DNA of 64,000 nucleotides from Streptococcus sp. oral taxon 431 (lineage in GTDB: Bacteria > Bacillota > Bacilli > Lactobacillales > Streptococcaceae). Under the pieces are notes generated by a model that was not told the DNA's origin, made no database searches, and saw only the letters and a list, made by a program, of their open reading frames with translations. The position numbers were made by a program, and so were the translations under genes. This document shows positions 29,572-38,507 of this stretch, piece after piece (the stretch's first letter is position 1; every line of letters begins with the position of its first letter). The stretch spans positions 1,434,001-1,498,000 of the forward strand of contig NZ_CP014264.1 in NCBI RefSeq assembly GCF_001553685.1, given 5' to 3'.

Positions 29572-31100
29572 CACTCTTCTCCTTTTTCCAATTCACCACC
29601 AGCCATCAAGACACCAAGTTCTTGCTTGTTGGTTGTTTCTGGTGTTACGATTCCTTGAATCTTACCATCATGGATAACAGCGATTCTATCTGAGACATTT
29701 AGAATCTCATCTAGTTCAAAACTGACTACAAGGACAGCTTTCCCATTATCACGTTCTTGAATCAAGCGTTTGTGAATGTACTCAATAGCACCGACGTCCA
29801 AACCACGAGTTGGTTGGCTTACGATGAGGAGATCAGGATTTCGATCAATCTCACGAGCGATGATTGCTTTTTGTTGATTTCCTCCAGAAAGGGCTGAAGC
29901 TGGAACAATCTCGCTAGCAGCGCGAACATCAAACTCTTGCATCAATTTTTTTGCATAGTCAATGATATTCGTATAATTTAAAATTCCCTTTTTGCTAAGA
30001 GGTTCTTTATAGTAGGTTTGAAGAGCGATATTTTCAGAAATCATCATTTCCAAAACCAGACCATCACGATGACGGTCTTCAGGAACGTGACCAACGCTCA
30101 GTTCGGTAATTTGACGTGGATGCAATCCTACAATGGACTGGCCTTTCAACTCTACGCTACCAGATTCAATCTTACGAAGTCCTGTGATAGCTTGGATTAA
30201 TTCAGATTGACCATTTCCATCAATACCCGCAATTCCGACAATCTCACCAGCTCGAACATCGAGTGAAAGATTTTTAACAGCAGGAACGCCACGGTTTTCA
30301 TTAACAACCAAGTCTTTGATGGAAAGAACGACTTCTTTAGGTTGTGGTGCTTGCTTCTCAGTTTTGAAGGAAACTGAACGCCCTACCATCATTTCTGCCA
30401 AGTCAGCGTTAGTCGCACCAGCAATCTCAACTGTTTCGATAGATTTACCACGACGGATAACTGTAACACGATCAGATACTGCGCGAATCTCATCCAACTT
30501 ATGGGTAATCAAGATAATTGATTTACCTTCTTTGACCAGGTTCTTCATGATGGCCATCAACTCATCGATTTCTGATGGCGTCAAAACGGCCGTTGGTTCA
30601 TCAAAGATGAGAATATCGGCACCACGATAAAGTGTCTTTAGGATTTCAACACGTTGTTGAGCACCAACAGAGATATCTGCTACTTTGGCAGAAGGATCCA
30701 CAGCAAGACCATAACGCTCTGATAATTCAAGAATTTCTCGAGTTGCTCGAGCAATATCTAGGACACCATTTTTAGTCAATTCACTTCCTAAAATAATATT
30801 CTCAGCAACAGTGAAAGCCTCTACCAACATAAAGTGTTGGTGAACCATTCCAATCCCTAGGCTAGCGGCTTTTGATGGCGAGTCTAGTTTTACAACTTGA
30901 CCGTTGACCACAATTTCACCACTAGTTGGTTCTAGAAGCCCTGCTAGCATGTTCATAAGAGTGGACTTCCCAGCTCCATTTTCTCCTAAAAGTGCATGGA
31001 TTTCACCTTTACGAAGTTCAAGGTTAATCTTGTCGTTAGCGACAAATTCACCGAAAACTTTGGTAATTTCACGCATCTCAATGACATTTTCGTGTGCCAT
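29571..31100 (-). CDS. Nucleoside ABC transporter ATPase (duplicated)
   Basis: 509 residues carrying two ABC ATPase domains. The first (about 5-240) has Walker A GENGAGKST, signature SVGAQQRVEILK and Walker B ILIFDEPTAVL. The second (about 260-500) has a degenerate Walker A (GIDGNGQSE) and signature LSGGNQQKAIIAREI, as is normal for RbsA/NupA-type proteins. ATG preceded by AAAGGAAG. Upstream lies a 140-base gap full of hairpins that separates it from the highly expressed binding protein. Confidence 0.94.
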   Translation of the reverse strand: MAHENVIEMREITKVFGEFVANDKINLELRKGEIHALLGENGAGKSTLMNMLAGLLEPTSGEIVVNGQVVKLDSPSKAASLGIGMVHQHFMLVEAFTVAENIILGSELTKNGVLDIARATREILELSERYGLAVDPSAKVADISVGAQQRVEILKTLYRGADILIFDEPTAVLTPSEIDELMAIMKNLVKEGKSIILITHKLDEIRAVSDRVTVIRRGKSIETVEIAGATNADLAEMMVGRSVSFKTEKQAPQPKEVVLSIKDLVVNENRGVPAVKNLSLDVRAGEIVGIAGIDGNGQSELIQAITGLRKIESGSVELKGQSIVGLHPRQITELSVGHVPEDRHRDGLVLEMMISENIALQTYYKEPLSKKGILNYTNIIDYAKKLMQEFDVRAASEIVPASALSGGNQQKAIIAREIDRNPDLLIVSQPTRGLDVGAIEYIHKRLIQERDNGKAVLVVSFELDEILNVSDRIAVIHDGKIQGIVTPETTNKQELGVLMAGGELEKGEE

Positions 31101-31123
31101 GTGCTCTTCCTTTCAGAGTTTTA

Positions 31124-31219
31124 TTTTATTTCAATAAAACCTGCTAAAGAGATTTAGCAAGCTCTATTGAGACAAAACAATTTGTCTCAATTCTTAAAGA
31201 AGCGGCCACAGGCCGCTTC
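31124..31219 (-). promoter_or_regulatory. Hairpin cluster between pnrA and the nucleoside ATPase gene
   Basis: Four perfect hairpins in under 100 bases: TTTTATT/AATAAAA (31124-31139), TGCTAAA/TTTAGCA (31142-31159), TTGAGACAAA/TTTGTCTCAA (31167-31190) and GAAGCGGCC/GGCCGCTTC (31199-31219). The last, closest to the pnrA stop, has only a weak T run, so it would be a partial terminator or 3'-end stabiliser. The arrangement would yield more binding protein than transporter from one transcript. Confidence 0.65.
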
Positions 31220-31241
31220 CCTAAGAAATGACTTTTATCTA

Positions 31242-32297
31242 TTATTTTTCAGGAACTTTGATGCTGCCATCTAGGATTTTAGCTTTTGCATCTTCAACAG
31301 CTTTTTTACCTTCTTCAGAAAGGTTAGTTGTTACTAGATCAACCCCTTTATCCTTCAATGAGTAAACGATCACTTGACCGCCAGGGAATTCACCTTTTTC
31401 AGCTTTGTTTGCGATATCTTGAACTGTTGTTCCGACTTGTTTCAAAGTAGAAGCAAGTACGAAGTTTGATTCTTTACCGTCTTTAGAAGTATATTTACCT
31501 TCGTCAACTTGGTCACGGTCTACACCGATAACCCAAACTTTTTCGCCTTCGTTTTTGCTTTCATTCAAAGATTTAGCTTCTGAGAAGACACCTGCACCAG
31601 TACCACCAGCTGCTTGGTAGATTACGTCTGCACCTGCAGCGTATTGAGCTGCAGCGATTGTTTTACCTTTAGCAGCATCACCAAATGAACCAGCGTAGTC
31701 TACTTGTACTTTGATAGATGGGTCAACTGACTCAACACCAGCTTTGAAACCAGCTGCGAAACGAGAAATAACTTCAGATTCCATACCACCTACAAAACCA
31801 ACTTGTTTTGTTTTAGTAGTTTTAGCTGCTGCTACACCTGCAAGGTAAGCTGCTTCGTTATCAGCAAATGTTACGCTTGCTACGTTCTTTTGATCTTTAA
31901 TCACATCGTCGATCAAAACATAGTTCAAATCTGCATGTTCTTTCGCTGCTTCTTCAACTGCATTGTGAAGGGCAAAACCAACACCGAAGATCAAGTTGTA
32001 GCTTCCTGCTGCTTGGTTCAAGTTGTTAGCGTAGTCAGCTTCACTTGTTGATTGGAAGTATGTGTATCCTTTATCTTTTGCAAGATTGTGCTCTTTACCC
32101 CAAGCTTGAAGACCTTCCCAAGCTGATTGGTTGAATGATTTATCATCAACACCACCAGTATCTGTAACGATAGCTGCTTTAGTCTTCACATCAGAAGAAG
32201 ATGAAGCTGCGTTACGAGAAGAGCGATTACCACATGCAGCAAGTCCAAATGCTGCTACTGCAACTAGACCAAGGCCTAGCCATTGTTTCTTGTTCAT
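31242..32297 (-). CDS. pnrA: PnrA, nucleoside-binding lipoprotein (BMP family)
   Basis: 351 residues from the ATG at 32297 (AGGAGG upstream); an upstream in-frame ATG has no ribosome site. Lipobox LAAC (Cys-22) followed by a low-complexity Ser/Asn linker and a BMP family domain with TDTGGVDDKSFNQSAWEG and VGFVGGMESEVISRFAAGF. It is the purine nucleoside receptor of the following ABC importer, anchored on the outer membrane face, and a known surface antigen of pneumococcus under this name. Confidence 0.95.
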   Translation of the reverse strand: MNKKQWLGLGLVAVAAFGLAACGNRSSRNAASSSSDVKTKAAIVTDTGGVDDKSFNQSAWEGLQAWGKEHNLAKDKGYTYFQSTSEADYANNLNQAAGSYNLIFGVGFALHNAVEEAAKEHADLNYVLIDDVIKDQKNVASVTFADNEAAYLAGVAAAKTTKTKQVGFVGGMESEVISRFAAGFKAGVESVDPSIKVQVDYAGSFGDAAKGKTIAAAQYAAGADVIYQAAGGTGAGVFSEAKSLNESKNEGEKVWVIGVDRDQVDEGKYTSKDGKESNFVLASTLKQVGTTVQDIANKAEKGEFPGGQVIVYSLKDKGVDLVTTNLSEEGKKAVEDAKAKILDGSIKVPEK

Positions 32298-32301
32298 TAC
32301 T

Positions 32302-32405
32302 GAACCTCCTAAATAAGATGCGCAACGAAGTTGCAAGTATGGATTGATTGGCCACAAGGACCCTTGTCACTCAAAGAGTGACACAGACTAATGCAAGTCT
32401 GTAAA
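32302..32405 (-). promoter_or_regulatory. Hairpin-rich leader between cdd and pnrA
   Basis: Three stems on the minus strand: CAGACT/AGTCTG spanning the cdd stop, GTCACTC/GAGTGAC (about 32368-32384) and GCAAC/GTTGC near 32321-32333, followed by AGGAGG and the pnrA ATG. No T run follows, so the role is more likely RNA processing or stability than termination. Confidence 0.5.
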
Positions 32406-32777
32406 TGAGTATGGAAGTAATTCCCCGACCGTCATCTCGACCGTCGATTTATCTTTGGCAACTAGAGTCACCTTTAGATCTTGTTCAAAAAATTCGACCA
32501 TGACTTGGCGACAAGCTCCGCAAGGAGAAATAGGTTTCTCAGTTTGACCATAGACAATCAATTCTGAAAACTCTCGTTGTCCTTCAGAAACCGCCTTAAA
32601 GATTGCAGTTCTTTCGCCACAGTTGGTCAAGGGGTAGCTAGCATTTTCAATATTGCATCCTGTATAAACACTGCCGTCCTTGGCAACCAAAACAGCTCCA
32701 ATCGGAAAATGTGAATAAGGAACATAGGCATTTTTACTAGTCTCAATCGCTAAGTCAATCAACTCAGTAGTCGCCAT
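32388..32777 (-). CDS. cdd: Cytidine deaminase
   Basis: 129 residues, the usual length of the small tetrameric form. Zinc and catalytic motif: NCGERTA (Cys plus catalytic Glu; most relatives read CAE) and PCGACRQ (two Cys). It converts cytidine and deoxycytidine to uridine and deoxyuridine in the cytosol, feeding the pyrimidine phosphorylase encoded two genes upstream. The start overlaps the end of deoC by 14 bases. Confidence 0.96.
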   Translation of the reverse strand: MATTELIDLAIETSKNAYVPYSHFPIGAVLVAKDGSVYTGCNIENASYPLTNCGERTAIFKAVSEGQREFSELIVYGQTEKPISPCGACRQVMVEFFEQDLKVTLVAKDKSTVEMTVGELLPYSFTDLH

Positions 32778-33426
32778 CTGCTAACTCTCCTTTTAAGATT
32801 GCTACGCCAGAAGATGTTCCGATACGAGTAGCTCCAGCTTCAACAAAGGCAACTGCATCTGCATAAGAACGAGCTCCACCAGCTGCTTTGACCCCCATAT
32901 CAGGACCAACTATCTGACGCATTAATTGAACATCTGGCAAAGTTGCACCACCTGTTGAGAAACCTGTTGACGTCTTGACAAAGTCTGCTCCTGCTTTCTG
33001 AGCTAGCTGACAAGCTAGAACTTTTTCTTCATCAGTTAACAAACAAGCCTCGATAATAACCTTAACGAGTTTATCTCCGCTTGCTTCAACAACAGCTCGA
33101 ATGTCTGACTCAACTACTGCAGCATTTCCTGATTTGAGTGCACCAACATTGATAACCATATCAATTTCGTCAGCACCATTTTGGATTGCTTCTTTGGTTT
33201 CATAAGCTTTGACTGCTGAAGTTGTAGCTCCAAGAGGGAATCCTACAACTGTACAAACCTTGACATCAGTATCTGTTAGACCAGCTTTTGCATGAGAAAC
33301 CCAGCAAGGATTGACACAAACACTGGCAAAATCATAGTCTTTAGCTTCAGATAACAAACGATCGATTTGTTCTTCTGTTGCATCTTGTTTTAAAAGCGTA
33401 TGATCAATGTATTTATTTAATTTCAT
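32764..33426 (-). CDS. deoC: Deoxyribose-phosphate aldolase
   Basis: 220 residues, class I aldolase barrel. The Schiff-base lysine lies in [14 protein letters not shown], and the second catalytic lysine in [13 protein letters not shown]. It splits deoxyribose-5-phosphate into acetaldehyde and glyceraldehyde-3-phosphate, sending nucleoside sugars into glycolysis. It follows pdp by 17 bases. Confidence 0.97.
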   Translation of the reverse strand: MKLNKYIDHTLLKQDATEEQIDRLLSEAKDYDFASVCVNPCWVSHAKAGLTDTDVKVCTVVGFPLGATTSAVKAYETKEAIQNGADEIDMVINVGALKSGNAAVVESDIRAVVEASGDKLVKVIIEACLLTDEEKVLACQLAQKAGADFVKTSTGFSTGGATLPDVQLMRQIVGPDMGVKAAGGARSYADAVAFVEAGATRIGTSSGVAILKGELADGDY

Positions 33427-33443
33427 TTCGGTTTTTCCTTAAA

Positions 33444-34727
33444 TTAGGAGATGATTTCAATGATTTCACGCGTTTTTATCGCTTCATCACTTATCTTAAT
33501 TTTAACATAATTTTGGAAATCTGTAACTAGTTCCGGAGAAATTTTCCCATTTGTATATACTTTTGCGACAATTTCACCCTTTTTGACTGATTCTCCAACT
33601 TTCTTCTCAAAAACGATACCTGTCTCATAGTCAAGAGCATCTGTTTTAACGGCACGACCAGCACCCAATCTCATAGCAAAAAGACCAAACTCCATGGCTG
33701 GAAGTTCTGCGATAAGTCCGTCTTCTTGAGCAGGAATATCAACTACATGGTCAACTTTTACTGGACGATAGAGGTCTTCTAGGTCTCCACCCTGAGCTAG
33801 AACCATCTCTTCAAATTTCTTGAGAGCCTTACCATTTTCAAGATGTTGCCTTACTACCTCAATAGTTTTTTCAACATTTGCTAATGATAACATAATCTGG
33901 GCCAACTCACAGATAAAGTGGCTAATATCTTGACGGCCTTTACCTTGAAGAATTTCCAGAGCTTCTAGGATTTCTAAACGATTACCAATGGCACGTCCCA
34001 AAGGTTGACTCATATCAGTAATAACTGCTACTGTCTTACGACCTACAGCCTTACCAAGGTTTACCATGGTTTGAGCCAGTTGGCGTGCCTCATCAACTGT
34101 CTTCATAAAGGCACCTTCACCCACTGTTACATCAAGTAAGATAGCATCAGCTCCAGCTGCAATTTTTTTACTCATGACCGAACTAGCAATCAAGGGAATA
34201 GTATCCACTGTTGCTGTCACATCACGAAGGGCATAGAGAAGCTTATCCGCCTTAACTAGTTGATCCGACTGACCAATAACTGAAACCCCAATATCTTGAA
34301 CTTGTTTGATAAATTCATCCTGACTTTGTTCAATCTGAAAACCTTTGATGGATTCTAATTTATCGATAGTACCACCGGTATGCCCCAAACCTCTACCACT
34401 CATCTTGGCCACTGGGACATCAAAACTAGCTACCAATGGTGCTAGGATTAAAGTTACCTTGTCACCAACACCACCCGTAGAGTGTTTATCAACCTTCACA
34501 CCATTTATAGCAGACAAATCAAACTCCTGGCCTGTCTTAACCATATTCATGGTTAAATCAGAAATTTCTCTCGTGGTCATTCCTTGGAAGTAAACTGCCA
34601 TGGCAAATGCTGACATCTGGTAGTCAGGAACAGTTCCTGCGACATAGCCTTCAATCAACCATTGGATTTCGTTCGAACTGAGTTCTTGCCCGTCTCTTTT
34701 TTTCTGGATTAGATCTACTGCTCTCAT
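33444..34727 (-). CDS. pdp: Pyrimidine-nucleoside phosphorylase
   Basis: 427 residues. Family signature SGRGLGHTGGTIDKLESI and phosphate-binding KVDKHSTGGVGDK present. It cleaves uridine, deoxyuridine and thymidine with phosphate to free base and (deoxy)ribose-1-phosphate. It overlaps the 3' end of the methyltransferase gene by four bases. Pdp versus strict thymidine phosphorylase (DeoA) cannot be told apart by eye, but Firmicute enzymes with this context are usually broad. Confidence 0.95.
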   Translation of the reverse strand: MRAVDLIQKKRDGQELSSNEIQWLIEGYVAGTVPDYQMSAFAMAVYFQGMTTREISDLTMNMVKTGQEFDLSAINGVKVDKHSTGGVGDKVTLILAPLVASFDVPVAKMSGRGLGHTGGTIDKLESIKGFQIEQSQDEFIKQVQDIGVSVIGQSDQLVKADKLLYALRDVTATVDTIPLIASSVMSKKIAAGADAILLDVTVGEGAFMKTVDEARQLAQTMVNLGKAVGRKTVAVITDMSQPLGRAIGNRLEILEALEILQGKGRQDISHFICELAQIMLSLANVEKTIEVVRQHLENGKALKKFEEMVLAQGGDLEDLYRPVKVDHVVDIPAQEDGLIAELPAMEFGLFAMRLGAGRAVKTDALDYETGIVFEKKVGESVKKGEIVAKVYTNGKISPELVTDFQNYVKIKISDEAIKTREIIEIIS

Positions 34728-35314
34728 TCTTTTACACTTCTAAGGATGTAATATCCCTTATCTTTCTTTACAACCTCACAATTGCCAAATACGTCTTCCA
34801 TCTTACTTTTGGCACTTGGGGCTCCTTGTTTTTTCTGGATAACAATAGTCAAATCTCCACCATCTACTAAAAAGTCTATACTTTTTTCGATGATTTCGTG
34901 GACTACTTGCTTGCCAGCACGTATAGGAGGATTCGAAATGACATGGTCAAATTGTCCTTCTACCTGCTCATAAATATTAGACTGGAAGATAGTCGCTTGA
35001 ACCTTGTTTTTCATTGCATTTTGCTGGGCTAAATCCAGAGCACGGTTATTGATATCCACCATTGTCGCTTGGACACCATAAGCCTTAACCAAAGACAAAC
35101 CTATTGGACCATAGCCACAACCAACATCAAGAATTTTTTCACCTTTTTCAACATCAAGGCATCTTAACAACAACTGACTTCCAAAGTCAATCATTTTTTT
35201 GCTAAAGACACCTGCATCCGTCAAAAAGGTCATCTTTTGCCCAAGTAGCTCAACTCTAAGCTCATGAACATCATGGGCTGCGTCTGGATTTTCTGCATAA
35301 TACATTTTACTCAT
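34724..35314 (-). CDS. Class I SAM-dependent methyltransferase, RsmC-like
   Basis: 196 residues of the MTS (RsmC/RlmG-like) family: SAM motif LDVGCGYGPIGL and catalytic VISNPPIRAG. Probable target is a guanine N2 of 16S rRNA, by analogy to RsmC; it is shorter than the E. coli enzyme because it lacks the N-terminal pseudo-domain. It heads the nucleoside salvage operon. The ATG lies six bases after the -10 box without a ribosome site, so its translation is probably leaderless. Confidence 0.88.
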   Translation of the reverse strand: MSKMYYAENPDAAHDVHELRVELLGQKMTFLTDAGVFSKKMIDFGSQLLLRCLDVEKGEKILDVGCGYGPIGLSLVKAYGVQATMVDINNRALDLAQQNAMKNKVQATIFQSNIYEQVEGQFDHVISNPPIRAGKQVVHEIIEKSIDFLVDGGDLTIVIQKKQGAPSAKSKMEDVFGNCEVVKKDKGYYILRSVKE

Positions 35315-35320
35315 GATACT

Positions 35321-35360
35321 ATTTTACCATAAAAATAAGTTATTTGTAAATCGTTTACAA
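35321..35360 (-). promoter_or_regulatory. Promoter and cre site of the nucleoside operon
   Basis: Minus strand -10 TGGTAAAAT (TAAAAT at 35321-35326) and -35 TTTACA (35345-35350), 18 bases apart. The 17-base near-palindrome TTGTAAACGATTTACAA (35344-35360) fits the CcpA cre consensus and covers the -35. Binding of CcpA would block the promoter when glucose is plentiful. Confidence 0.75.
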
Positions 35361-35421
35361 AGGTATCAAGCCCTTAAATCACATTGTATTTTTTCAAAAA
35401 TAATATAAATTCGGATTAACA

Positions 35422-35700
35422 TTAGGGACCTAGTAAAAAGCTCCCCACTGCCATGGTAATCGGAAAAGCAAAGATACAAGCTAAACCAAAAAAGAAGAGC
35501 CACCACTTTCTTTTAAAGAAAGCTAACACAAGGTAGCCAAGTCCTATGAGTGGCAATAAGATAAAAAGGACAAAAATAGTCCAGTTATAGGAGTAAGGTC
35601 CTATTGAAAAGGAGAAATTCACCCAGTTTGGTGATAACCATAAAACAACTACAAATAGGTTGATAAAAACCAGTATTTTTTCTCTTAATCTAGCTTTCAT
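35422..35700 (-). CDS. Small membrane protein, unknown
   Basis: 92 residues with three predicted helices (about 9-25, 38-62 and 66-90) and positively charged loops. GGAGG precedes the ATG at good spacing, which supports expression. No family recognised. Together with the next gene it forms a pair of unknown membrane proteins between the nucleoside operon and coaA. Confidence 0.6.
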   Translation of the reverse strand: MKARLREKILVFINLFVVVLWLSPNWVNFSFSIGPYSYNWTIFVLFILLPLIGLGYLVLAFFKRKWWLFFFGLACIFAFPITMAVGSFLLGP

Positions 35701-35869
35701 CTTAGCACCTCCTTTATAGATTTTCCCACTTATATTTTAACAAAGAGAGCGCTATTCTTCAATCTCAATCAATTATTGGAAACGAATGACAAGTCATTGG
35801 GAGCTACAAGGTATCACAGTCAGGATAAAACAACAAATTTATTGTCTATAATCAGACGCATTTTGATTA

Positions 35870-36274
35870 CTATTGCTTTACCTTCAAATACTTAATTATC
35901 AACAGTATTCCCAATAAGATGTTTAGATAAAAGCCCAACTGATAAGTTTGTGTTAGGATTTCCAAACTTGTCCACAGTCGTATCAAATCTTCTATTGACA
36001 TGCGGAATAAATAACCCTCTGTAGCAATCCACAAAATCAAAAATAGATAACTACTAGCAGCAAGCCATTTCGTCCACCGTTTTTTTAGTAAGAAAGCAAT
36101 TAAGAGCGAACAGATAAAGACAGCTGTTACAATAGCATGTTCCATCAAAAAAGTAAAACCGTAATAGGTTTCCACAAAGCGTCTACCATTATCTGCATTG
36201 GCTCCTTTTATAAAAGGTAAAGCAAAACTTAAAATAAAACAGAGTTCCAATATGTAACTTTTTAAGATTTTCAT
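35870..36274 (-). CDS. Small four-helix membrane protein, unknown
   Basis: 134 residues with about four helices (roughly 8-24, 44-64, 70-88 and 108-130). AGGAGG lies seven bases before the ATG. No recognised domain. It starts divergently from coaA and is 169 bases from the next small membrane protein gene. Confidence 0.6.
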   Translation of the reverse strand: MKILKSYILELCFILSFALPFIKGANADNGRRFVETYYGFTFLMEHAIVTAVFICSLLIAFLLKKRWTKWLAASSYLFLILWIATEGYLFRMSIEDLIRLWTSLEILTQTYQLGFYLNILLGILLIIKYLKVKQ

Positions 36275-36441
36275 AGTACACCTCCTATAAGTTGTGAACT
36301 AAAAAGCCCCCTTTATTAGCTGATAAAATCAGGAGAAACCAGCTCCTACTTCATCAATAATTTGTTCATCCTCTATCTACTTATAGTATATACTACCGAC
36401 TTACCACATTCAAGAAACCGCTTCATTTTTTTAGCTTTTTA

Positions 36442-36450
36442 TGGTATGAT
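36442..36450 (+). promoter_or_regulatory. Extended -10 promoter of coaA
   Basis: TGGTATGAT with the -10 hexamer TATGAT at 36445-36450, 25 bases before the ATG. Unlike plsY it leaves room for the Shine-Dalgarno AGGGGAAG. Confidence 0.6.
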
Positions 36451-36475
36451 AGACAAAATATCTAGGGGAAGACAA

Positions 36476-37396
36476 ATGACCAACGAATTTTTACATTTTG
36501 AAAAGATAAATCGCAAAACTTGGCAATCCTTGCATCGCAAAACAACTCCTCCCTTGACCGAGGAGGAGTTAGATTCTATTAAGAGTTTCAATGACCAGAT
36601 TAGCCTACAAGATGTTACTGATATCTATCTGCCACTGGCACATCTGATTCAGATTTACAAACGTTCCAAAGAAGATCTTGCCTTTTCAAAAGGCATTTTC
36701 CTTCAAAGAGAGAGCAAAAAACAGCCCTTTATTATCGGAGTTTCTGGAAGTGTTGCCGTAGGTAAATCAACCACTAGTCGTCTCTTGCAAATTTTGCTTT
36801 CTCGTATAGTCCCTAGAGCAAGTGTTGAACTGGTTACGACGGATGGTTTTTTATACCCAAACAGTGTCTTAATTGAGCAAGACATTCTCAACCGCAAGGG
36901 TTTTCCTGAGAGCTACGACATGGAAGCTTTGCTCAATTTCCTAGACCAACTCAAAAATGGACAGGATGTTGATATCCCTGTTTATTCCCATGAAATCTAT
37001 GATATCGTGCCAGGTCAAAAACAACGAGTAGAAGCCACTGATTTTGTTATTGTTGAGGGAATCAATGTGTTCCAAAATCCACATAATGCCCGTCTCTATA
37101 TTACTGATTTCTTTGACTTTTCAATCTATGTCGATGCCGCTGTCGAAGACATTGAAAGTTGGTATTTGGATCGTTTCTTAAAACTTCTTAGCTTTGCTCA
37201 AGATGATCCAGGCAACTATTACTATCGTTTCACTCAACTTCCTCTTAGCGAAGTCAAGGATTTTGCCCACCAAGTTTGGACCAGTATCAACCTAACCAAT
37301 CTCCAGAATTACATTGAACCGACACGAAATCGTGCCGAGGTCATTCTCCATAAATCTAAAAATCACGAAATTGATGAAATTTACTTAAAAAAATAA
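36476..37396 (+). CDS. coaA: Type I pantothenate kinase
   Basis: 306 residues from the ATG at 36476 (AGGGGAAG upstream), consistent with the usual length; an in-frame frame extension upstream has no ribosome site. P-loop [18 protein letters not shown], motif TTDGFLYPN and [11 protein letters not shown]. It phosphorylates pantothenate, the first and rate-limiting step of CoA synthesis, and is typically feedback-inhibited by CoA. Confidence 0.96.
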   Translation: MTNEFLHFEKINRKTWQSLHRKTTPPLTEEELDSIKSFNDQISLQDVTDIYLPLAHLIQIYKRSKEDLAFSKGIFLQRESKKQPFIIGVSGSVAVGKSTTSRLLQILLSRIVPRASVELVTTDGFLYPNSVLIEQDILNRKGFPESYDMEALLNFLDQLKNGQDVDIPVYSHEIYDIVPGQKQRVEATDFVIVEGINVFQNPHNARLYITDFFDFSIYVDAAVEDIESWYLDRFLKLLSFAQDDPGNYYYRFTQLPLSEVKDFAHQVWTSINLTNLQNYIEPTRNRAEVILHKSKNHEIDEIYLKK

Positions 37397-37403
37397 TTTC
37401 CCC

Positions 37404-37432
37404 TTGTCAAAACGTAAGTTTTCAGATATAAT
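37404..37432 (+). promoter_or_regulatory. Promoter of rpsT
   Basis: Near-perfect sigma-A promoter: TTGTCA (37404-37409), 17 bases, TATAAT (37427-37432). Transcription should begin near 37439, giving a leader of only about 25 bases. Confidence 0.85.
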
Positions 37433-37463
37433 GGTATAGTTAGTAAAAATGGAGGTAAGAACA

Positions 37464-37697
37464 TTGGCAAACATTAAATCAGCTATCAAACGCGCTGAAT
37501 TGAACGTTAAACAAAACGAAAAGAACTCAGCTCAAAAATCAGCTATGCGTACTGCTATCAAAGCTTTTGAAGCAAACCCATCTGAAGAACTTTACCGTGC
37601 TGCCAGCTCAGCTATCGATAAAGCAGAAACTAAAGGTTTGATCCACAAAAACAAAGCTAGCCGTGATAAAGCACGTCTTGCAGCTAAACTTGGTTAA
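37464..37697 (+). CDS. rpsT: 30S ribosomal protein S20, TTG start
   Basis: 77 residues starting [12 protein letters not shown]. The start codon that gives the conserved N-terminus is TTG at 37464, preceded by TGGAGGT at good spacing; the in-frame ATG at 37449 lies before that ribosome site and would add five unconserved residues. Lysine/alanine-rich helical protein that binds 16S rRNA. A rare start codon is also known for rpsT of E. coli, where it takes part in autogenous control. Ends at a strong terminator. Confidence 0.95.
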   Translation: MANIKSAIKRAELNVKQNEKNSAQKSAMRTAIKAFEANPSEELYRAASSAIDKAETKGLIHKNKASRDKARLAAKLG

Positions 37698-37716
37698 TCA
37701 TTAACTGCATACAAAA

Positions 37717-37738
37717 TGAGCTCCTCGGAGCTTTTTTT
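37717..37738 (+). terminator. Terminator of rpsT
   Basis: AGCTCC-TC-GGAGCT followed by seven T residues. Confidence 0.9.
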
Positions 37739-37761
37739 GTGCACATTTTCTGGAGGTTATT

Positions 37762-38274
37762 ATGAAAATAGCTATCATTGGATATTCTGGATCAGGCAAA
37801 TCCACTCTTGCAGAAAAACTAGCTAATCACTACTCTATCCCCAAACTTCATATGGATACTCTCCAATTTCAGCCAGGGTGGCAAGATAGTGACCGCGACT
37901 GGATGCTGAACGAAATGAAAACTTTTCTAGCCAACAACGAAAACTGGGTCATTGATGGCAACTACTCTTGGTGTTGCTATGAGGAAAGAATGGAGCAAGC
38001 TGACCATATCATCTTTTTAAACTTCTCTGCTTGGAATTGTCTGCTAAGAGCCTTTAAGCGGTATTTAAAGTACAGAGGAAAAGTGAGAGAAAGTATGGCA
38101 GCGGGATGCCCTGAGCAATTCAATTGGGAATTTATCCGTTGGATTCTCTGGGATGGACGTACAAAAAATGCTAAGGAAAGATACCAATACTTAAACAATA
38201 CTTACCCAGAAAAGATGAGCATTCTCCATTCTCAAGCAGAGATTGATTGTTTTTTGCGATCTTTAAAAAAGTAA
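37762..38274 (+). CDS. P-loop kinase, FlaR/topology-modulation-protein-like
   Basis: 170 residues with P-loop GYSGSGKST at the N-terminus and a LHMD...QPGW motif typical of the adenylate-kinase-like family annotated as DNA topology modulation protein FlaR. The later WVIDGNY and ADHIIFLNFS blocks also fit. Its actual substrate is unknown, as for most relatives. GGAGG precedes the ATG. Single-gene unit between two terminators. Confidence 0.8.
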   Translation: MKIAIIGYSGSGKSTLAEKLANHYSIPKLHMDTLQFQPGWQDSDRDWMLNEMKTFLANNENWVIDGNYSWCCYEERMEQADHIIFLNFSAWNCLLRAFKRYLKYRGKVRESMAAGCPEQFNWEFIRWILWDGRTKNAKERYQYLNNTYPEKMSILHSQAEIDCFLRSLKK

Positions 38275-38316
38275 ACAATATAGTAGCATTTCATTAAAAT
38301 CAGCATGTACTGATTG

Positions 38317-38357
38317 ACTAAAAAAGGAAGATTTTCATCCAGAAAGTCTTCCTTTTT
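38317..38357 (+). terminator. Terminator after the P-loop kinase gene
   Basis: AAAAAAGGAAGA..TTTC pairs with GAAA..TCTTCCTTTTTT; the arms are separated by a short loop and end in a T run. Confidence 0.8.
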
Positions 38358-38463
38358 TCCTTTTATTCAACAATTAAAAATAACTCAAGCAATTTATAAA
38401 TCAACAATAAAGTTCCCCTAGAAATGAAGAGAATCTTGTTCATAGTTTCTGAGTTCGTGATAC

Positions 38464-38507
38464 AAAAAAACTGAAGGAAGTATAGTCCTACTTCTTTCAG
38501 TTTTTTA
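38464..38507 (-). terminator. Terminator after the sirtuin gene
   Basis: AAAAAACTGAA..GAAGTA and TACTTC..TTCAGTTTTTT form the arms; on the minus strand it lies at the end of the sirtuin gene and ends in a T run. Confidence 0.8.
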
